Below, piece after piece: positions 61,435 to 64,000 of a stretch of 64,000 nucleotides of DNA. The translations under genes and the position numbers were made by a program. The stretch comes from Adenanthera pavonina. Lineage: Eukaryota > Streptophyta > Magnoliopsida > Fabales > Fabaceae. The notes beneath the pieces are model-generated. The model worked only from the letters and a program-made list of their open reading frames with translations. It searched no databases and had not been told where the DNA came from. The stretch is taken from assembly GCA_026686845.1 (NCBI GenBank), contig JAIVEN010000010.1, positions 36,182,001 through 36,246,000 on the forward strand, in the 5' to 3' direction. The number at the start of each line of letters is the position of its first letter. The stretch's first letter is position 1.

Positions 61435-62040
61435 GATCTCTCACAAGAATAGCATGAAGAGAGGGAGGTGGTTCATGAACCCACTCAATCGTGCAGTACT
61501 CCCCCTTAACAGAAGCAGCCGCCAATAAATCTGCAGCCTCATAACCCAGACGAGGCTTCCAATGAGTAGCCAGACCCTGCCACCTCCAATCACAAATACT
61601 GACATCGTGACCAGGTAACAACTTAATCCATATATAATATATAGTTGGCAATTTGATTCAACTTGTATCTACCAAGAATGGAAATATATCTTTCAAAAGA
61701 GCAGCAACTTTCTTCAATGCCAAACCTTCAACAACAAAGGCAGAGATCATATGCATGCCTCAACTTTAGTGCCAAAACCCCACAAAAAAATTAAATTACC
61801 AGAATCATCTCCACTAAATATTAGTCCCAATGCTGGACAAATAGTTAGAGATATGATCAAAATTAAATAGCCATCACAATTGACTTTCACCTATCATTGC
61901 TCCCTTTTCACCCACTCACATACATACATTCATAACCGAAGAGAACCAAGCATCTACCACATTAGAGGACTTATCAGCAAACCAAAATTCATCATTTCTA
62001 TTGCCAACGAGTCCAACAAGCCTAAAGGATCCCGCACCTT
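61427..62040 (-). pseudogene. LINE RNase H domain remnant
   Basis: Minus-strand translation in shifting frames gives VKVNCDGY (about 61,890), the RNase H start. It continues with GLIFSGDDSGNLIFLWGFGTKVEA and LALKKVAALLKD. The end is GYEADLL-like (GYEAADLLAAASVKG, about 61,545) and then WVHEPPPSLHAILVRD, the usual end of plant LINE RNase H proteins. There are stops throughout. The missing upstream parts would lie beyond 62,040, but that sequence is replaced by AT-rich repeats. Confidence 0.7.
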
Positions 62041-62059
62041 CCTTTTAAAAACATAAATT

Positions 62060-62960
62060 GTTCTAATAGTTTACAACTTCTTTTTTAGATTTTACAATTT
62101 ATTTACTCTGAATTTATATCTTTTTTTTATGAATTTTTATTATGAATTATTTTAATATTTTATAACTTTTTTTCTAAGATTCATAACTAACTTATTTTAA
62201 ATTTACAACTCATTTTTTCATATTTTAATTATGAATTGTTCTAATGTTTGTCAACTTCTTTTTTAAGATTTGCAACTTTCATGCTACTCCCTTTGTCTAA
62301 TTTTATTTATTATTTTAAAAAATTTTAGATGTGTTAATTTACATTACCAATGAAACATTAATTATGTTTTTTATTATCTTACTCTTCATTAAAAATAATA
62401 GTAGGTGGAGTACAAACTTTTTTAATATTTAATTCAAAGATATTTTGTTAAAATATTATTAAATTTAACTATAATTAGGTTATTTAATGATTTTATTTAT
62501 TTGTGTAAAAAATCTCAAAATAACAAATAAAATAGGATAGAAGGAGTATAAATTTGCAACTCGTATTTCAAAATTTTATTATAAAATAATTCAATTTTAA
62601 CTACTAAATGTTTGCAATTGTTCCTGTAGTAAAATTTTGGAAATCGAGATGTAAATTTAGAGAAAGAAAATTGTAAAATCTAAAGAAAGAATATGCAAAT
62701 CAATGAAGTAAAAATTTGGAAAAAAAAGTTGTAAATTCAGAGTAAGTAGACTGTAAAATCTAAAAAAAAAAATTCAAAGTGTTGAAATAATTCATAGTAA
62801 AAGTTTAAAAAAAAAAGTTTTTAAATTTAAAGTAAACAAACTGTAAAATTTGATAAAAAAGTTACAAACTATTAAAATAATTCATGATAAAAATTTGAAA
62901 AATAAATTATAAATTAAAAAAAAAGTTACAATCATTATAATAATTATTAATAATAAAAAT
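62060..62960. repeat. Diverged inverted repeat split by a MITE
   Basis: The left arm (about 62,060-62,280) is made of ACAACTTCTTTTTTAGATTT and TATGAATTATTTTAA-type units. The right arm (about 62,640-62,960) has the complement (AAATCTAAAAAAA... and TTGAAATAATTCATA). A Stowaway-like MITE occupies the middle. It is non-coding. Confidence 0.5.
62287..62546. mobile_element. Stowaway-like MITE
   Basis: The left end CTCCCTTTGTCTAATTTTAT pairs with the reverse complement of the right end (CTCCTTCTATCCTATTTTAT), with TA flanks. It is about 260 bp and non-coding. Confidence 0.75.
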
Positions 62961-64000
62961 GTGAAAACTGAGTTACAAATGTTAAACGGTCACCAGTTGG
63001 CTGTTAACCTTCCATCAGCAACTAGTGGTTGACTTACTACCAAAAATGATTAATTGGTAGTCGATTGGCATTGATCAGTTGCTAACCACCACCCTTCGTG
63101 ATGGCGAGAGGAGAGGAAAAATGAAAGATATTTAAGTAATTTGACTGTGAAATTATTAATATTTTAGGGCCTTCAGTCAATTTTTATAATTTAATAAAAG
63201 AACATGTTCTAAAATTTAATAAATTGTTTATTTTGATGTCAAATAATAATTAAAAATAAATAAAATATACATAAAGTGCCCCGGAAAACAGTAAAAAAAT
63301 TGAAGACAACATGGTGGAGAGATCCGAACCTTATATTATGAAGAATTAAATAAAAAATAGTTTTATAAAAAATTGTATAAAAATATTCCATTTATATGTC
63401 ATGATGTTAATTAATAAATCACACTAAATATGTTTGTTAGAGTTTTTGTGGCCTGCTGAGCTGGATGAGCGAGGTTATTGGAACCGAATAGCGAATACTA
63501 ACCATCAGTCGTGGTTGGGTTATACAGGTGAATGACACTTAAAAACTATTAATTAATGTTTGTTGGGTTGAGCAGTGAAGTCAATGCCTTAAATAAGATC
63601 TTAATTTTGAAGCTTTTTGTAAAGGTTTTTTTTTTTTAAACTTTATAGGTATTAAGTATTTATTTTTATCTTTATTCTTTGTTAAACAGTTATAGTAAAC
63701 AAATAAAAAAATATAATTATAATGAATTATAATTTAATACGGATAATATTAAAAAATTATAATAAATTTTACAAAATTTAATAAATTTAATTACTTTTCA
63801 CAATTTTTTGTCTACATACATAAAATAATTAGAAATTACTTACTATTTCCAGTTTTATATATAAGATCTTTTACTCTGATCCTAAATATAAGACCATTTA
63901 CAATATATAAGGTAATATTTATTATATATTTTTAAAAAAATACTCATATTTAATGTATCCAAAGAAAAAGAGAGAGAAATTAAATAAGGGTAGTTTTGAA
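62961..64000. other. AT-rich stretch, nothing recognised
   Basis: A short GC-richer segment (62,985-63,115) contains repeated TTGGTAGT/ACCAGTTGG and TCAGTTGCTAACC motifs but no frame. The remainder is AT-rich. No gene was seen. Confidence 0.5.

Noticed and set aside
1..64000. CRISPR arrays, bacterial operons, rRNA or tRNA genes
   Set aside because: No regularly spaced repeats with unique spacers, no ribosome-binding-site gene strings and no cloverleaf with A and B boxes were recognised. The window is plant nuclear DNA.

Overview
This is AT-rich nuclear DNA from a flowering plant, very probably a eudicot. The genes are split by GT-AG introns (one is GC-AG), the families are plant ones (group III WRKY, DUF599, a P4-ATPase like Arabidopsis ALA1), and the gaps hold typical plant transposons (L1-type LINEs, chromovirus-like LTR, TRIM, Stowaway/mariner, hAT and MULE types). 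Nothing bacterial, organellar or CRISPR-like was seen. Exon boundaries below were worked out by hand from splice signals, phase continuity and family conservation.

Layout. 1-2.6 kb: a decayed LINE 3' end broken up by G-rich MITE-like repeats. 2.9-13.4 kb (+): a 7-exon PRC-barrel gene, predicted 420 aa. Its last intron is about 7.3 kb because a complete but decayed antisense LINE (6115-12844, 13-bp target duplication) sits in it, and that LINE is itself interrupted by a miniature chromovirus-like LTR element (9384-10804). 13.4-21.7 kb: gene-poor, with a GC-richer promoter-like island (15.7-16.8 kb) and a 1,434-bp mariner-like element with 28-bp perfect terminal repeats carrying an ORF with two DLNxxP motifs. 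23.0-30.0 kb (+): a 7-exon ALA1-type phospholipid flippase, predicted 1,285 aa, with a TRIM in intron 4. 35.8-37.6 kb (+): a 3-exon group III WRKY factor, predicted 332 aa. 37.7-50.5 kb: gene-poor, with an isolated terminal-exon-like fragment, a large diverged non-coding direct duplication (41.7-45.3 and 46.2-47.7 kb) and many Stowaway-like MITEs. 50.6-54.5 kb (-): an 8-exon mitochondrial ATP10-like assembly factor, predicted 308 aa, with a duplicated alternative C-terminal end. 55.6-57.9 kb (-): a 2-exon DUF599 membrane protein, predicted 254 aa. 58.2-62.6 kb: a transposon cluster made of a Stowaway-like MITE, an hAT with 8-bp target duplication, a 1.5-kb foldback MULE-like element and a LINE RNase H remnant. 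62.6-64 kb: AT-rich sequence with no gene seen.

The five genes do not form a pathway; they are independent plant loci (plastid-type PRC-barrel protein, lipid flippase, defence-type transcription factor, mitochondrial F1Fo assembly factor, unknown membrane protein). The most interesting material is structural: three-level nesting inside the PRC-barrel intron, the DLNxxP ORF inside a mariner-like element, the duplicated last exon of the ATP10-like gene, the splice-site peculiarities of the flippase gene, and the duplicated non-coding block.
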